Numbered from the stretch's first letter, positions 1-8,290 are shown. The stretch is 43,893 bases of DNA from Natroniella acetigena (GCF_023227745.1 NZ_JALKBX010000018.1:1-43893), one strand, 5' to 3'. The notes: a model not told the origin generated them from the letters alone. Numbers and translations are program-made.

Positions 1-342
1 ATCGACCTTGCTGTGCAAGAGCAAGTTGGTACTATAATTATGGAGAATCTAGAGAATATCCGAAATACTGCTAAAAGTCTTAATAGAGCAGATAGAAACC
101 TTCATAGCTGGACTTTCTATCAACTACAACAGTTTATTGAATATAAAGCTAAATTAGCTGGGATTAAGGTAGAATATATTAACCCTAAATATACCTCCCA
201 GAGTTGTTCTAAATGTGCTAAAGTTAAAAAAACTAATCGCAAAGCTAATCTATATTCTTGCGAATGTGGTAATCATATCCACTCTGATTTAAATGCAAGT
301 CGTAATATAGCTAATAAATATTTAGAGCAACAATCTGCTTAA
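1..342 (+). CDS. tnpB: TnpB-type RNA-guided nuclease, C-terminal part (cut by window edge)
   Basis: The reading frame is open from base 1, so the start lies outside the window. About 113 residues are seen. The segment IIMENLENIR fits the RuvC-II region with its catalytic Glu. SQSCSKCAKV followed by SCECG is the zinc-finger pair of Cys motifs of OrfB_Zn_ribbon. HSDLNASRNI supplies the last RuvC Asp. TnpB is an RNA-guided DNA nuclease that helps keep IS200/IS605 elements in place. The frame is intact to its stop, so the visible part shows no decay. An apparent GTG start at base 13 is only an internal codon. Whether the full protein is functional cannot be seen here. Confidence 0.85.
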   Translation: MDLAVQEQVGTIIMENLENIRNTAKSLNRADRNLHSWTFYQLQQFIEYKAKLAGIKVEYINPKYTSQSCSKCAKVKKTNRKANLYSCECGNHIHSDLNASRNIANKYLEQQSA

Positions 343-379
343 TCGGTAATAGATTAAGTGCCTAAGTGGCTATATGCCT

Positions 380-572
380 ATCTTAGGAGGGCTGATGGCA
401 CAGCCTAAAGTTTGCGTCATACTTGCCTACCAGAAATGGACTGGCATTTAATCAGCAGACAACCTCGCAAGTTCCTTTAAGGAATCCCCGTTTGGATATT
501 GTTTTTATGCGTTTCACGAAGAGTCCATTAGGACTCGTAGGTGACGATAGGAACGGGCGGGGAGGATGTCAA
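380..572 (+). ncRNA. Probable omegaRNA scaffold / IS right end
   Basis: This is non-coding DNA directly after tnpB with several short stems, for example the AAGTTCCTTTAAGGAAT-like hairpin near 469-486 and GAGTCCATTAGGACTC near 521-536. It ends at GGATGTCAA (564-572). In this family the tnpB 3' end and right end are processed into the guide RNA, whose guide begins just past the element end, here about base 573. The exact 5' boundary is not visible. Inference from position and stem content. Confidence 0.45.
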
Positions 573-598
573 ATATTTTATAGTAAACAATTCTTATA

Positions 599-622
599 AA
601 CAACCCATTGTTGGGTTGTTTT
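599..622 (+). terminator. Hairpin with T-rich tail
   Basis: AACAACCC (599-606) pairs with GGGTTGTT (613-620), followed by a short TT run. It lies just outside the IS right end and may terminate transcripts from the element. The tail is short, so efficiency is uncertain. Confidence 0.45.
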
Positions 623-764
623 GGAAATTTAATTAGCAGAAGTTAGTCAGAACTGATGAAATTAAGGGCTAATTGTTGACTGGCATTATTTTTGCATTTA
701 ATAGTTGACTAATCTTAGGTTTTGATTTTAACTGACAATTGTCAATTATCAATTTTTGAGTCTT

Positions 765-959
765 CTCAGCTAAAAGGAAATATTGGAAAAGTGAATATTT
801 AGTCGTAGGATGCTTTGCAGATATTGAGGGTTTTAGTGTTTTGATTGTGTGAATTTGAATTCTAATTGTCAATTGTACATTGTAAATTGTACACTAAGAC
901 GGGGGTGTAGAGAAATTTAGTTGTCTGCGAAGTATTGTAATGACAGGCTTTAATTTAGC
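765..959 (+). repeat. Dispersed leader repeat, copy 1 (upstream of mutL-like gene)
   Basis: Begins CTCAGCTAAAAGGAAATATTGG, contains an ATTGTCAATTGTACATTGT tract (864-882) and ends with a block from AGACGGGGG (897) through GACAGGCTTTAATTTAGC. The same ordered modules recur at 19321-19549. Together with 343-764 this accounts for the 690-base gap before the first complete gene. I see no protein in it. The minus-strand frame over 669-872 looks spurious. Confidence 0.7.
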
Positions 960-978
960 AAATGGTTTTTATTACGGA

Positions 979-994
979 AGGTCTTATAAGACCT
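979..994. promoter_or_regulatory. 16-base perfect palindrome upstream of mutL-like gene
   Basis: AGGTCTTATAAGACCT is a perfect dyad 38 bases before the start codon at 1033. It could be an operator or a small hairpin in the leader. The surrounding TTTATTAC-GAAG ... GAGAGC ... TTTATTTAA-GGGG context resembles the leader of the corrinoid protein gene at 7541-7598, but the dyad itself is not conserved there. Confidence 0.35.
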
Positions 995-1032
995 GTAGAG
1001 AGAGCGTTATTTTTATTTAAAGGGGTGGAAGT

Positions 1033-2421
1033 ATGGAGTTAGCTTTATTGGTTGATATTGGGAGTACATATACTAAGGCTACTGTTTTTAATTTAACAGA
1101 ACTTAGATTAGAAGCAGTGGTAAAAGCATTTACTACGGTTGAAGAGGGGATAGATCAGGGACTTAAAGAGGTTTTTAATAAGTTAACTGAACAAGGAGTT
1201 GAGCTAGATGAGGTTGATCATAAACTGGCTTGTAGTAGTGCAGCAGGTGGTTTAAAGATGGTGGCAGTAGGTTTGGTACCTGAGTTGACTGCTGAAGCTG
1301 CTAAACGGGCTGCTTTGGGAGCAGGGGCCAAGGTTGCTGATGTTTACTCATATGAGCTAACAGCAGCTGAGATAGAGGAGATTGTTGGAGCTGAACCTGA
1401 TGTAATCTTGCTGGCTGGAGGGACTGATGGAGGTAATCAGGAGATAATCTTAAAGAATGCTAGAGGGTTGGCCCAATCTGAATTGGCTGCTCCAGTGATA
1501 GTAGCGGGAAATAAAGTAGTAGCTAAGCAGGTTGAAGAGATCTTGGTGACTGGAAATAAGAAGACTTATCTAACCGATAATGTAATGCCTAAATTAGAAG
1601 AGTTGAATATTGAGCCAGCTCGCCAGAAGATTCGGGAGGTATTTTTAGAACAGATTATTTATGCTAAGGGGCTAGATCGGGTTGAAGATTATTTGGAAGG
1701 AGTAACGATGCCGACCCCTTCTGCGGTGATGAAAGCAGCAGAGTTGATTGCGGAAGGTACTGCTCGAGAAGAAGGGTTAGGTGAGTTGATGATTGTAGAT
1801 ATTGGAGGAGCAACTACTGATATCCATTCAGCAGCTAAGGGTAAGCCGACCAAAGGAGGAGTTAATTTAAGGGGCTTAGAAGAACCTTATATTAAGCGGA
1901 CTGTTGAGGGTGATTTGGGGATGAGGTATAGTGCTTCATCTTTATTAGAAAGTGTAGGAGAGCAGGAAGTATTAAGTTTGGTGGAACAAAAGTTACAGAA
2001 TGAGTTATTAGATTATATAGACAAGGTTGGGGAAGAGGTTGATTATGTACCTCAACAACAACAGGAAAAAGAATTTGATTTAGCACTTGCTAAGGCTGCT
2101 ACTAATGCTGCAGTTAACAGGCATGTGGGGCGAATTGAGACTGTTTATAGCCCTTTTGGGAAACAGTATGTTCAGTATGGCAAGGATTTAACTAATTTAA
2201 ATTTGATAATTGGTACTGGTGGAGTAGTGGTTCATAGTGCACAACCGACTGAAATATTGAAAGAGGGATTATTTAGTGAGGAAGAACCACAAATTTTGGC
2301 CCCGTTGGAGCCTAAGTTAATGTTAGATCAGGATTATATCTTATCAGCAGTTGGATTATTAGCTGAGATTAAGCCAGATCAAGCTTTACAGTTGGCTAAA
2401 ATTTATTTAGAAGAGATTTAA
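1033..2421 (+). CDS. MutL/GlmL-like ASKHA ATPase
   Basis: A 462-residue protein of the family named after glutamate mutase accessory protein L. It has the two phosphate-binding signatures of the actin/Hsp70/sugar kinase fold: LLVDIGSTYTKATVFN at residues 6-21 and LMIVDIGGATTDIHSA near 252-267. The first aligns with the start of GlmL/MutL proteins and sets the start, with AAAGGGG just upstream of the ATG. In mutase systems such ATPases serve reactivation of a B12 enzyme. Here the nearest corrinoid partner is the MttB/MtgC-type system downstream, so a role in maintaining or reactivating the corrinoid protein is an inference. No mutase is present. The gap to the next gene carries a strong hairpin, so the two may be separately transcribed. 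Confidence 0.8.
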   Translation: MELALLVDIGSTYTKATVFNLTELRLEAVVKAFTTVEEGIDQGLKEVFNKLTEQGVELDEVDHKLACSSAAGGLKMVAVGLVPELTAEAAKRAALGAGAKVADVYSYELTAAEIEEIVGAEPDVILLAGGTDGGNQEIILKNARGLAQSELAAPVIVAGNKVVAKQVEEILVTGNKKTYLTDNVMPKLEELNIEPARQKIREVFLEQIIYAKGLDRVEDYLEGVTMPTPSAVMKAAELIAEGTAREEGLGELMIVDIGGATTDIHSAAKGKPTKGGVNLRGLEEPYIKRTVEGDLGMRYSASSLLESVGEQEVLSLVEQKLQNELLDYIDKVGEEVDYVPQQQQEKEFDLALAKAATNAAVNRHVGRIETVYSPFGKQYVQYGKDLTNLNLIIGTGGVVVHSAQPTEILKEGLFSEEEPQILAPLEPKLMLDQDYILSAVGLLAEIKPDQALQLAKIYLEEI

Positions 2422-2571
2422 AGTCTAGATTACAAAAAGTGTTTTATATTCTACATTATTTATCTGTAGTTGATTCTATATAATATAAGGAAAGTTGAAA
2501 TAATTAAATTTTGCAGGAAAAATAATCTAAATCTTGAAAATATAATTAAAGAAAGTAATAAATTTCATCTA

Positions 2572-2605
2572 AGAAAAAGAAGAGGGGCCAACCCTCTTCT
2601 TTTTC
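2572..2605. terminator. Strong bidirectional hairpin terminator
   Basis: AGAAAAAGAAGAGGG pairs with CCCTCTTCTTTTTC around a GCCAA loop, with A- and T-rich flanks on the two sides. It lies about 150 bases after the mutL-like stop and ends that transcript. The 76-codon frame that spans it (2470-2700) contains the hairpin and is not a convincing gene. Nothing else is seen in 2422-2715. Confidence 0.75.
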
Positions 2606-2715
2606 AGATTGAAAGATTGTATTATCTAATTTTCCTTGGTATAATATCTCATAATTATATGATGTTTGTGCTTAACAGAATTATTATAAACTTGGAGTAG
2701 GGAGGAGAGAGCTAG

Positions 2716-4686
2716 ATGAGAGTTATTTTAGGGATTGATACAGGGGGAACTTATACTGATGCAGTTTTATATGATAGTAAACAGCAACAGATTTTAGATA
2801 AAAACAAAGCCTTGACGACACATTATAACTTAACTGAAGGAATAATTAATGCTATTTCAGGATTAGATGAAGATTTGTTTGGTGAAGTGGAAATGGTTGC
2901 ATTATCGACTACTCTGGCCACTAATGCAATTGTGGAGGGGAATGGAGCTAGAGTTGGGGCTGTATTATTGGGTTATGATCAGCAAGTTATAGATAAGTTT
3001 GAGTTTGACCAAGAGATCCCAACAGAAGAGATAGAAATTATAGCAGGCAAATTTAATATTAAAGGTGATCAAGTAGAAGAGTTGGATGAAGCTAAGATTA
3101 GGGAGATTGGTATAGAATTGAAGGATAAGGTTGATGCAATAGCTGTCTCGGGTTATATGAGTGTTCGTAATCCTGCTCATGAATTACGGGCCAAAGAGAT
3201 TCTAGAGGAAGTAACTGGATTGCCAGTAGTCTGTGGACACCGGCTGACCAATCGGTTGAATGCAATTAAGAGAGCAACTACTGTAGTCTTAAATGCCAGT
3301 TTGATCCCTTTAATTAAGGATTTAAATCAGCGGGTCAAGGATGTTTTGGAGCAAAAAGAGATAGAAGCTCCAGTAATGATCGTTAAGGGTGATGGCTCTT
3401 TAGTTAGGGATGAAGTTATTTTGGAAAGACCGATTGAGACTATCTTATCTGGGCCAGCTGCCAGTATTATTGGTGCTAAGTATTTAAGCAAGAGTGAGGA
3501 TGGAATAGTTGTTGATATGGGAGGGACGACGACTGATATAGCTTTAGTTAAAGATGGTTATCCTGAACTTAATGATACTGGTGCTGTTGTCGAAGGATGG
3601 GTTACAAGTATCGAATCAATCAAATTTAGAACGGCTGGCTTAGGAGGAGATAGTGAGATTAGCTTGGATTGGGAAGGTAAAATTCAGGTTGGCCCGCGGC
3701 GGGTTATCCCTTATTCAGTAGCAGCTAGTCAAGCAGAGGGAATTCTATCTGAGCTAGACAGATTGGCCCGTAGAGAGATAGGGATTAATGAAGGACAGTT
3801 TTTATTATTAGATCGAGTAGTAGAAGATATTGACTATACTGAGCAAGAAGAAGTATTAATAGAGTTTTTAAAGGCAGACCCCAAGTCATTGCTACAGATA
3901 AAAGAAAGCCTGAATTTAGTCAGTCTTAAGTTTTTAAAACTTGAGCGCTTAGAAAGGTTAGAAATTATTAAGCGAATTGGTCTGACCCCAACTGATATTT
4001 TACATCTCTTAGGTCAGTATAATAAATGGAATGTTAAAGCAGCAGAATTGGGTTATGAATTATTATTGAATGATTTTGCTCAAGTTGAAGAAGGTTTTGC
4101 CAGTAAGTTAAAGCAGATGATTATTAAAAAAGGAGCTAGAGAGATTGCGATTCAATTAATTAGTGATCAATATGAGAGGTATGATGAAGAAAAGTGCCAA
4201 TTATGTGAACAGTTATTAGATGATTCGCTGGAAAATGAATTTGGTAGTTTCAGTTGGAGTTTAAAACCGAAAGCACCTATTATAACTATTGGGGCACCGG
4301 CTGAGGCTTATTTACAACAAGTGAATGATTATTTAGATGCTGAGGTAATACTACCCCAAAATTATGAAGTAGCTAATGCTATTGGAGCAGCAGTAGCTAA
4401 TATTTGGGTCAAGGAAGAGGTTTTAATTAAGCCTAATGCAATGAAAGGGACTTATGTTTTACATTCTAGCCAAGGGAAAGAGGAGTTTGTTGAATTAGAA
4501 CAAGCAATTGAGTATGCTAAAAATAATGGTCGAGAGTTAGCAGTGATTAAAGCTAAAGATGCTGGTGCCAAGAAGTTAGAAGTTAATTTAGATGTCAAGG
4601 AAAAACAAGTTGGATTGGGTGCTAAATTTGGAGGAGTATTATTAGAAGTTAGAGTTAATATCAGTGTGATTGGCTATGCTCTATGA
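2716..4686 (+). CDS. Hydantoinase/oxoprolinase-family ATPase
   Basis: A 656-residue protein with the hydantoinase A N-terminal signature ILGIDTGGTYTDAVLYD at residues 4-20, STTLATNAIVEG near 64-75 and the second nucleotide-binding segment GIVVDMGGTTTDIALVKDG near 263-281. These are characteristic of HyuA/OplA subunits, which couple ATP use to ring opening of hydantoins or 5-oxoproline. No HyuB partner is present. Stand-alone members sit beside MttB-family methyltransferases in other anaerobes (recollection), where a role in ATP-dependent corrinoid activation has been guessed. It lacks an N-terminal 2Fe-2S domain and a RamA-type C-terminal cysteine cluster, so it is not RamA. Alternatively it could open a hydantoin-type ring made from imidazolone intermediates. 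The start has GGGAGGAGAG eight bases upstream. Confidence 0.8.
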   Translation: MRVILGIDTGGTYTDAVLYDSKQQQILDKNKALTTHYNLTEGIINAISGLDEDLFGEVEMVALSTTLATNAIVEGNGARVGAVLLGYDQQVIDKFEFDQEIPTEEIEIIAGKFNIKGDQVEELDEAKIREIGIELKDKVDAIAVSGYMSVRNPAHELRAKEILEEVTGLPVVCGHRLTNRLNAIKRATTVVLNASLIPLIKDLNQRVKDVLEQKEIEAPVMIVKGDGSLVRDEVILERPIETILSGPAASIIGAKYLSKSEDGIVVDMGGTTTDIALVKDGYPELNDTGAVVEGWVTSIESIKFRTAGLGGDSEISLDWEGKIQVGPRRVIPYSVAASQAEGILSELDRLARREIGINEGQFLLLDRVVEDIDYTEQEEVLIEFLKADPKSLLQIKESLNLVSLKFLKLERLERLEIIKRIGLTPTDILHLLGQYNKWNVKAAELGYELLLNDFAQVEEGFASKLKQMIIKKGAREIAIQLISDQYERYDEEKCQLCEQLLDDSLENEFGSFSWSLKPKAPIITIGAPAEAYLQQVNDYLDAEVILPQNYEVANAIGAAVANIWVKEEVLIKPNAMKGTYVLHSSQGKEEFVELEQAIEYAKNNGRELAVIKAKDAGAKKLEVNLDVKEKQVGLGAKFGGVLLEVRVNISVIGYAL

Positions 4687-4746
4687 TACTTAACTTTAAA
4701 TTTTGGGTTCTAGCCGAAATAATTTCTAGCAGGGAGGAGTAAATAG

Positions 4747-5859
4747 ATGGGATTAACGATTAAGGAAGTTCTACAAATCGAAGAGTTAGAAGGTATAAAG
4801 TTAGTAGCAGCTGAGGAAAAGATAAATAATGAGATTAGGTGGATTCATATCGGAGAGACTATATCGATGCCTGTCTGGTTAAAAGGAGGAGAGTTGTTGT
4901 TAACTTGTGCTCATGGGTTTCAAGATAATGAGTCAGCTCAAGAGTATTTAATCAGAAAGTTAGCTGCTAATGATGTAACTGCTTTGGCAATAGAACCAGG
5001 TTATTATTTTGATACCATTCCTCAAAATATGATTGATTTAGCTAATCAAGTTGAATTACCCTTACTTGAAATTCCAACTGGAATGCCTTTTCTACAGATA
5101 ACAGAAATAGTAATTGATCGGATAATTAAACGAAGTTCTTTTGATGGAGTTCTTAATAAATCAAAACAGATGACTAATTTAAAGGCAGACAGTGATTCCA
5201 AGTCGTTATTTTCTGTTGAAAAGGAGAAACTTCTCTTCGAAAAGGTAAAATATGGTGAACAAGAAGTAGCATTTAATATTTTAGAAGAGATATTTGCTGA
5301 TATGATAGAAAGTGAGCTAGAACCTAAATTGATTACGACAAGATGCTTAGAAATTTCAATTATGTTATCAAGGGCAGCAGTTGAAACAGGGGTTAAGTTA
5401 AAGACTACCTTAGAATTAAATAATAGATTCGTTGACAAGCTAAGCCAAACCATCAATTTAGAGGATAAATTTAATTTGACTTGTGATCTGATTAGGTATT
5501 ATATTAATGCGATTTATGAAAAAATAGAAATTAAGAATTTAAAGATTGTTCAGGAAGTAAAGGATTTTGTACTGGATAATTACTCTGAAAAGGTTACTTT
5601 AGAACAGATTTCGGAGTATGTTTATTTAAGCTCTTCTCATTTAAGTAAAGTCTTTAAAGAGGTTACGGGAAAGACAATTATGAGTTATGTAAATCAAATT
5701 AGATTAAAAGAAGCTAAAAAATTGTTAAGGAAGACAGATATGCCTTTAAATAGTGTTGCTGAACTATCTGGATATTATGATGCTAGTTATCTTAATAAAG
5801 TATTTAAGAAGGAAGTAGGAATTACTCCAGGACGGTATCGTCTTAATAGCAGAAAATAA
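4747..5859 (+). CDS. PucR-domain / AraC-type transcriptional regulator
   Basis: A 370-residue regulator with an unusual pairing of domains. Residues 1-130 match the PucR N-terminal (purine catabolism regulator) domain, with the TLTCAHGF-like stretch LLLTCAHGFQDN and a conserved PLLEIP segment. Residues 150-260 are a helical linker of the kind seen in YesN/PocR-type regulators. Residues 265-370 form two AraC helix-turn-helix motifs, ending DASYLNKVFKKEVGITPGRYR. It is the only regulator in this island and sits immediately upstream of the first methyltransferase gene, so it is the obvious candidate to control the mttB and perhaps the hut genes in response to their substrate. The ligand is unknown. 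GGGAGGAG precedes the ATG. Confidence 0.85.
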   Translation: MGLTIKEVLQIEELEGIKLVAAEEKINNEIRWIHIGETISMPVWLKGGELLLTCAHGFQDNESAQEYLIRKLAANDVTALAIEPGYYFDTIPQNMIDLANQVELPLLEIPTGMPFLQITEIVIDRIIKRSSFDGVLNKSKQMTNLKADSDSKSLFSVEKEKLLFEKVKYGEQEVAFNILEEIFADMIESELEPKLITTRCLEISIMLSRAAVETGVKLKTTLELNNRFVDKLSQTINLEDKFNLTCDLIRYYINAIYEKIEIKNLKIVQEVKDFVLDNYSEKVTLEQISEYVYLSSSHLSKVFKEVTGKTIMSYVNQIRLKEAKKLLRKTDMPLNSVAELSGYYDASYLNKVFKKEVGITPGRYRLNSRK

Positions 5860-5898
5860 AGATGAGGATTTAATACAATACTGGCTAACTTCAACACA

Positions 5899-5927
5899 TT
5901 GTGATTAGATGTTGTATTATATATACT
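5899..5927 (+). promoter_or_regulatory. Sigma-70-like promoter for the first mttB-family gene
   Basis: TTGTGA (5899-5904) and TATACT (5922-5927) are separated by exactly 17 bases. The start codon follows about 50 bases later. This is the best-spaced promoter I could find in the region and lies just after the regulator gene. Confidence 0.5.
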
Positions 5928-5979
5928 TAACATATAGAAATCAAATTAAGATAAAATTCTGACAAGGGGGAAGTTAGCA

Positions 5980-7431
5980 ATGACGATTAAGCCTGGAGCA
6001 AGAGCTAGGGATTATAAACCTTTTAGTGAGCAAGATTTAAAACAAATTGATGATGCTATTATGAATTTACTATCTGATACGGGGGTTAAAGTAAGTAATC
6101 AACAAGCTTTAGAAATTTTTGATGAACACGGTGCAGAAGTTGATTATGAAACGCAGATGGTTAAATTACCACAGAGTATGGTTGAAGAAGCGATAGATTC
6201 TACTCCTTCTAATGTAAAACTTTATGGTAGGGAAGAAAAGAATAATTTAGAGATTGGAGAAAATAGGGTTCATTATGGAACTGGTGGAACTGTATTGGAT
6301 GTGTTGGATTTAGAGACAGGGGAGAAGCGTAGAATTAATATTCAAGATGTAGCTGATATTGCTAAGTTGGTTGATGCTTTAGAGAATATACATTTTTTAG
6401 TAATTCCAGTTTATCCTAATGAATGTGATGATCAAAATGTTGATGTTAATAGATTCTATTCTGCTTTAAAGAATACCACTAAGCATATTATGGGTGGCGT
6501 TTATTCAATCAAAGGGATTAGAGAAGTAATTAAGATGGCAAGTAAGATTGCAGGAAGTAAGGAAGCTTTAGTTAATCAACCATTTATTTCTTTTATCACT
6601 TGTGTTATGTCTCCTTTGATTTTGGATGATATTTATACTGACTTTTTGATTGAAATAGCACAGCATGGTTTACCAGTAGCAATACCTGCTGAACCTCTGT
6701 CTGGAGCAACAGGGCCAATTACTGTTGCAGGCAATGTTACATTGATGGCTGCTGAATCATTGGCTGGGGTTGTATTGGCTCAATTAGTTAATCCAGGCAC
6801 ACCAGTCTTATTTGCTTCAACAGCTTCTGCTATGGATCTGAATACTGGTCTTTATATTACTGGTGAAGTAGAGATGGGATTAATGCATGCTGGTGTAGCT
6901 CAGGTAGCTCAATATTATGGCTTACCACTTTATGCTACTGCTGGTATGAGCGATGCCAAATTACCAGATATTCAGTCTGGCTATGAATCAGCGATGACTA
7001 CTTTATTAGCAGGATTATCAGGAGCAAATTATATTCATGATGCAGCTGGCTTATTGGAGATGTGTCAGACTGTGGCTTATGAAAAGTATGTAATTGATAA
7101 TGAAATTATTGGAATGGCAATGAGAGCGATTAAGGGTATTGAAGTTACTGAAGAGACTATTGCTGCTGATGTAATTGATCGAGTGGGGCCAAGTGGTAAC
7201 TTCTTAGTTGAAGAACATACTAGAAAACATATGAGAAGTGAGTTCTTCCAGCCTAAAGTTAGTGATCGTCAACCAAGAGAAGGATGGGAGGCAGATGGTG
7301 CTAAACCTACTCGTCAAAGAGCAATTGAGATGGCTAAAGAAATCTTAAATAGTCATCAGCCATTAGGGATTGAGAAGAAGATCGATGATGAAATTAGAAA
7401 TGAATTCCCACATATTTTATTGGATAAATAA
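5980..7431 (+). CDS. MttB-superfamily methyltransferase, non-pyrrolysine type (paralogue A)
   Basis: A 483-residue protein of the trimethylamine methyltransferase superfamily. Family segments include GTGGTVLDVLDLETGE near 103-118, TKHIMGGVYS near 167 and GPSGNFLVEEHTRKHMRSEFF near 406. The gene reads through without an in-frame TAG, so it belongs to the branch lacking pyrrolysine. Characterised members of that branch (for example MtgB on glycine betaine) move a methyl group from a quaternary amine to a corrinoid protein. The substrate here is not determined. It is clearly diverged from the two later paralogues and is followed after 178 bases by the corrinoid protein, its natural partner. AAGGGGG lies upstream of the ATG. 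Confidence 0.9.
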   Translation: MTIKPGARARDYKPFSEQDLKQIDDAIMNLLSDTGVKVSNQQALEIFDEHGAEVDYETQMVKLPQSMVEEAIDSTPSNVKLYGREEKNNLEIGENRVHYGTGGTVLDVLDLETGEKRRINIQDVADIAKLVDALENIHFLVIPVYPNECDDQNVDVNRFYSALKNTTKHIMGGVYSIKGIREVIKMASKIAGSKEALVNQPFISFITCVMSPLILDDIYTDFLIEIAQHGLPVAIPAEPLSGATGPITVAGNVTLMAAESLAGVVLAQLVNPGTPVLFASTASAMDLNTGLYITGEVEMGLMHAGVAQVAQYYGLPLYATAGMSDAKLPDIQSGYESAMTTLLAGLSGANYIHDAAGLLEMCQTVAYEKYVIDNEIIGMAMRAIKGIEVTEETIAADVIDRVGPSGNFLVEEHTRKHMRSEFFQPKVSDRQPREGWEADGAKPTRQRAIEMAKEILNSHQPLGIEKKIDDEIRNEFPHILLDK

Positions 7432-7540
7432 TTGAAAAAGCAATAGTGAAGGAAAGATGATAATATGGGCTTGTCTATAAATTTAGGCAGGCTTATATCG
7501 TTTACGTATAAGACTTAAAACTTTTGATTTAGGAAATACT

Positions 7541-7598
7541 CTTTATTACAGAAGATCTGAGCAAAACTGTAAGGAGAGCACTAAATTTATTTAAGGGG
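7541..7598 (+). promoter_or_regulatory. Leader segment resembling that of the mutL-like gene
   Basis: TTTATTACAGAAG, then CTGTAAGGAGAGCACT and ATTTATTTAAGGGGG, match the order and most bases of the leader at 966-1025 before the mutL-like gene. The end also resembles GAGAGCACTAATCAATATAAAGGGAG before ftcD. This may be a shared post-transcriptional control element or a repeat-derived ribosome site. The function is unknown. Confidence 0.4.
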
Positions 7599-7609
7599 GA
7601 TTAATAAAA

Positions 7610-8242
7610 ATGAGTAAAATGGAAAAAGTTGTTGAAGAAGTAATTGCAGGAAATGTTGATGGAGTAACTGAACTGACTCAAGAGTTAGTAGATGAAGGAA
7701 CAAAGCCAAGTCAGATCATTAAAGAAGGTTTGGTTGCTGGAATGGATGTTGTAGGAGGTAGATTTAAGAAGAATGAAATGTTTGTACCAGAAGTCTTAAT
7801 TTCTGCTAAAGCAATGCATGGAGGAATGGATATAGTTAAACCTCTATTAACAGAAGGGGAGAGCAGTTCTGCTGGAACTGTAATTATGGCTACTGTAGAA
7901 GGTGACTTACATGATATAGGTAAGAATTTGGTAGCGATGATGTTAGAAGGTGCTGGATTTGAAGTGGTTGATTTAGGAGTGGATGTAACAGCAGATGAAT
8001 TTGTAGAAGCTGTCAAAGAACATCAACCTGATATTGTTGGGTTGTCAGCATTATTGACTACAACTATGCCAGCTATGGAAGAGACTCTTAAGTCCTTAGA
8101 AGAAGCAGGAATTAGAGATCAAGTTAAGGTTATGGTTGGAGGAGCACCGGTCAGTGAAGGTTTTGCCAATGAGATTGGTGCTGATGGTTATGCTGCAGAT
8201 GGAAGTACTGCTACTGATATAGCTAGAGAATTTGTGAGCTAA
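7610..8242 (+). CDS. Corrinoid protein (MtgC/MttC-like)
   Basis: A 210-residue methyltransferase corrinoid protein. Residues 1-85 are the helical B12-binding-2 domain. Residues 88-210 are the Rossmann-like B12-binding domain. It carries DLHDIG at 99-104, whose His101 is the lower cobalt ligand, GLSALLTTTMPAM near 144-156 and VGGAPVSEGFANEIGADGYA near 176-195. It accepts methyl groups from the MttB-type enzymes and hands them to a second methyltransferase that feeds tetrahydrofolate. That second enzyme is not in the window. It is the only corrinoid protein for three methyltransferases, so it is probably shared. The length is normal for the family. Confidence 0.95.
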   Translation: MSKMEKVVEEVIAGNVDGVTELTQELVDEGTKPSQIIKEGLVAGMDVVGGRFKKNEMFVPEVLISAKAMHGGMDIVKPLLTEGESSSAGTVIMATVEGDLHDIGKNLVAMMLEGAGFEVVDLGVDVTADEFVEAVKEHQPDIVGLSALLTTTMPAMEETLKSLEEAGIRDQVKVMVGGAPVSEGFANEIGADGYAADGSTATDIAREFVS

Positions 8243-8290
8243 GAAGATATAAAGCTTAATTTCAATTGATAATTTAAAATTGATAGTTAA

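Larger units (their letters stand above)
1..572 (+). mobile_element. IS200/IS605-family element, right-hand part
   Basis: The element consists of the tnpB 3' end plus about 230 bases of structured non-coding DNA that finishes with a GGGGAGGATGTCAA-type end near 559-572. That end is typical of the right end of IS605-group elements in Firmicutes. The left part is cut off by the window edge, so it is not known whether a tnpA transposase is present. No target duplication is expected for this family. Confidence 0.6.

Noticed and set aside
669-872. Minus-strand frame in the first spacer
   Set aside because: It lies on a repeat that also occurs at 19321 without an equivalent frame, and has no ribosome site or recognisable domain.
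2470-2700. Open frame of 76 codons between the two ATPase genes
   Set aside because: It starts at TTG without a ribosome site and runs through a strong terminator hairpin; composition is that of AT-rich spacer.
2716-4686. RamA-type corrinoid reductive activator
   Set aside because: No N-terminal ferredoxin domain and no C-terminal iron-sulfur cysteine cluster; the N-terminus is that of hydantoinase A.
5046-5456. Minus-strand frame of 136 codons inside the PucR-AraC gene
   Set aside because: It is the reverse strand of a clear coding gene with no independent start signal.
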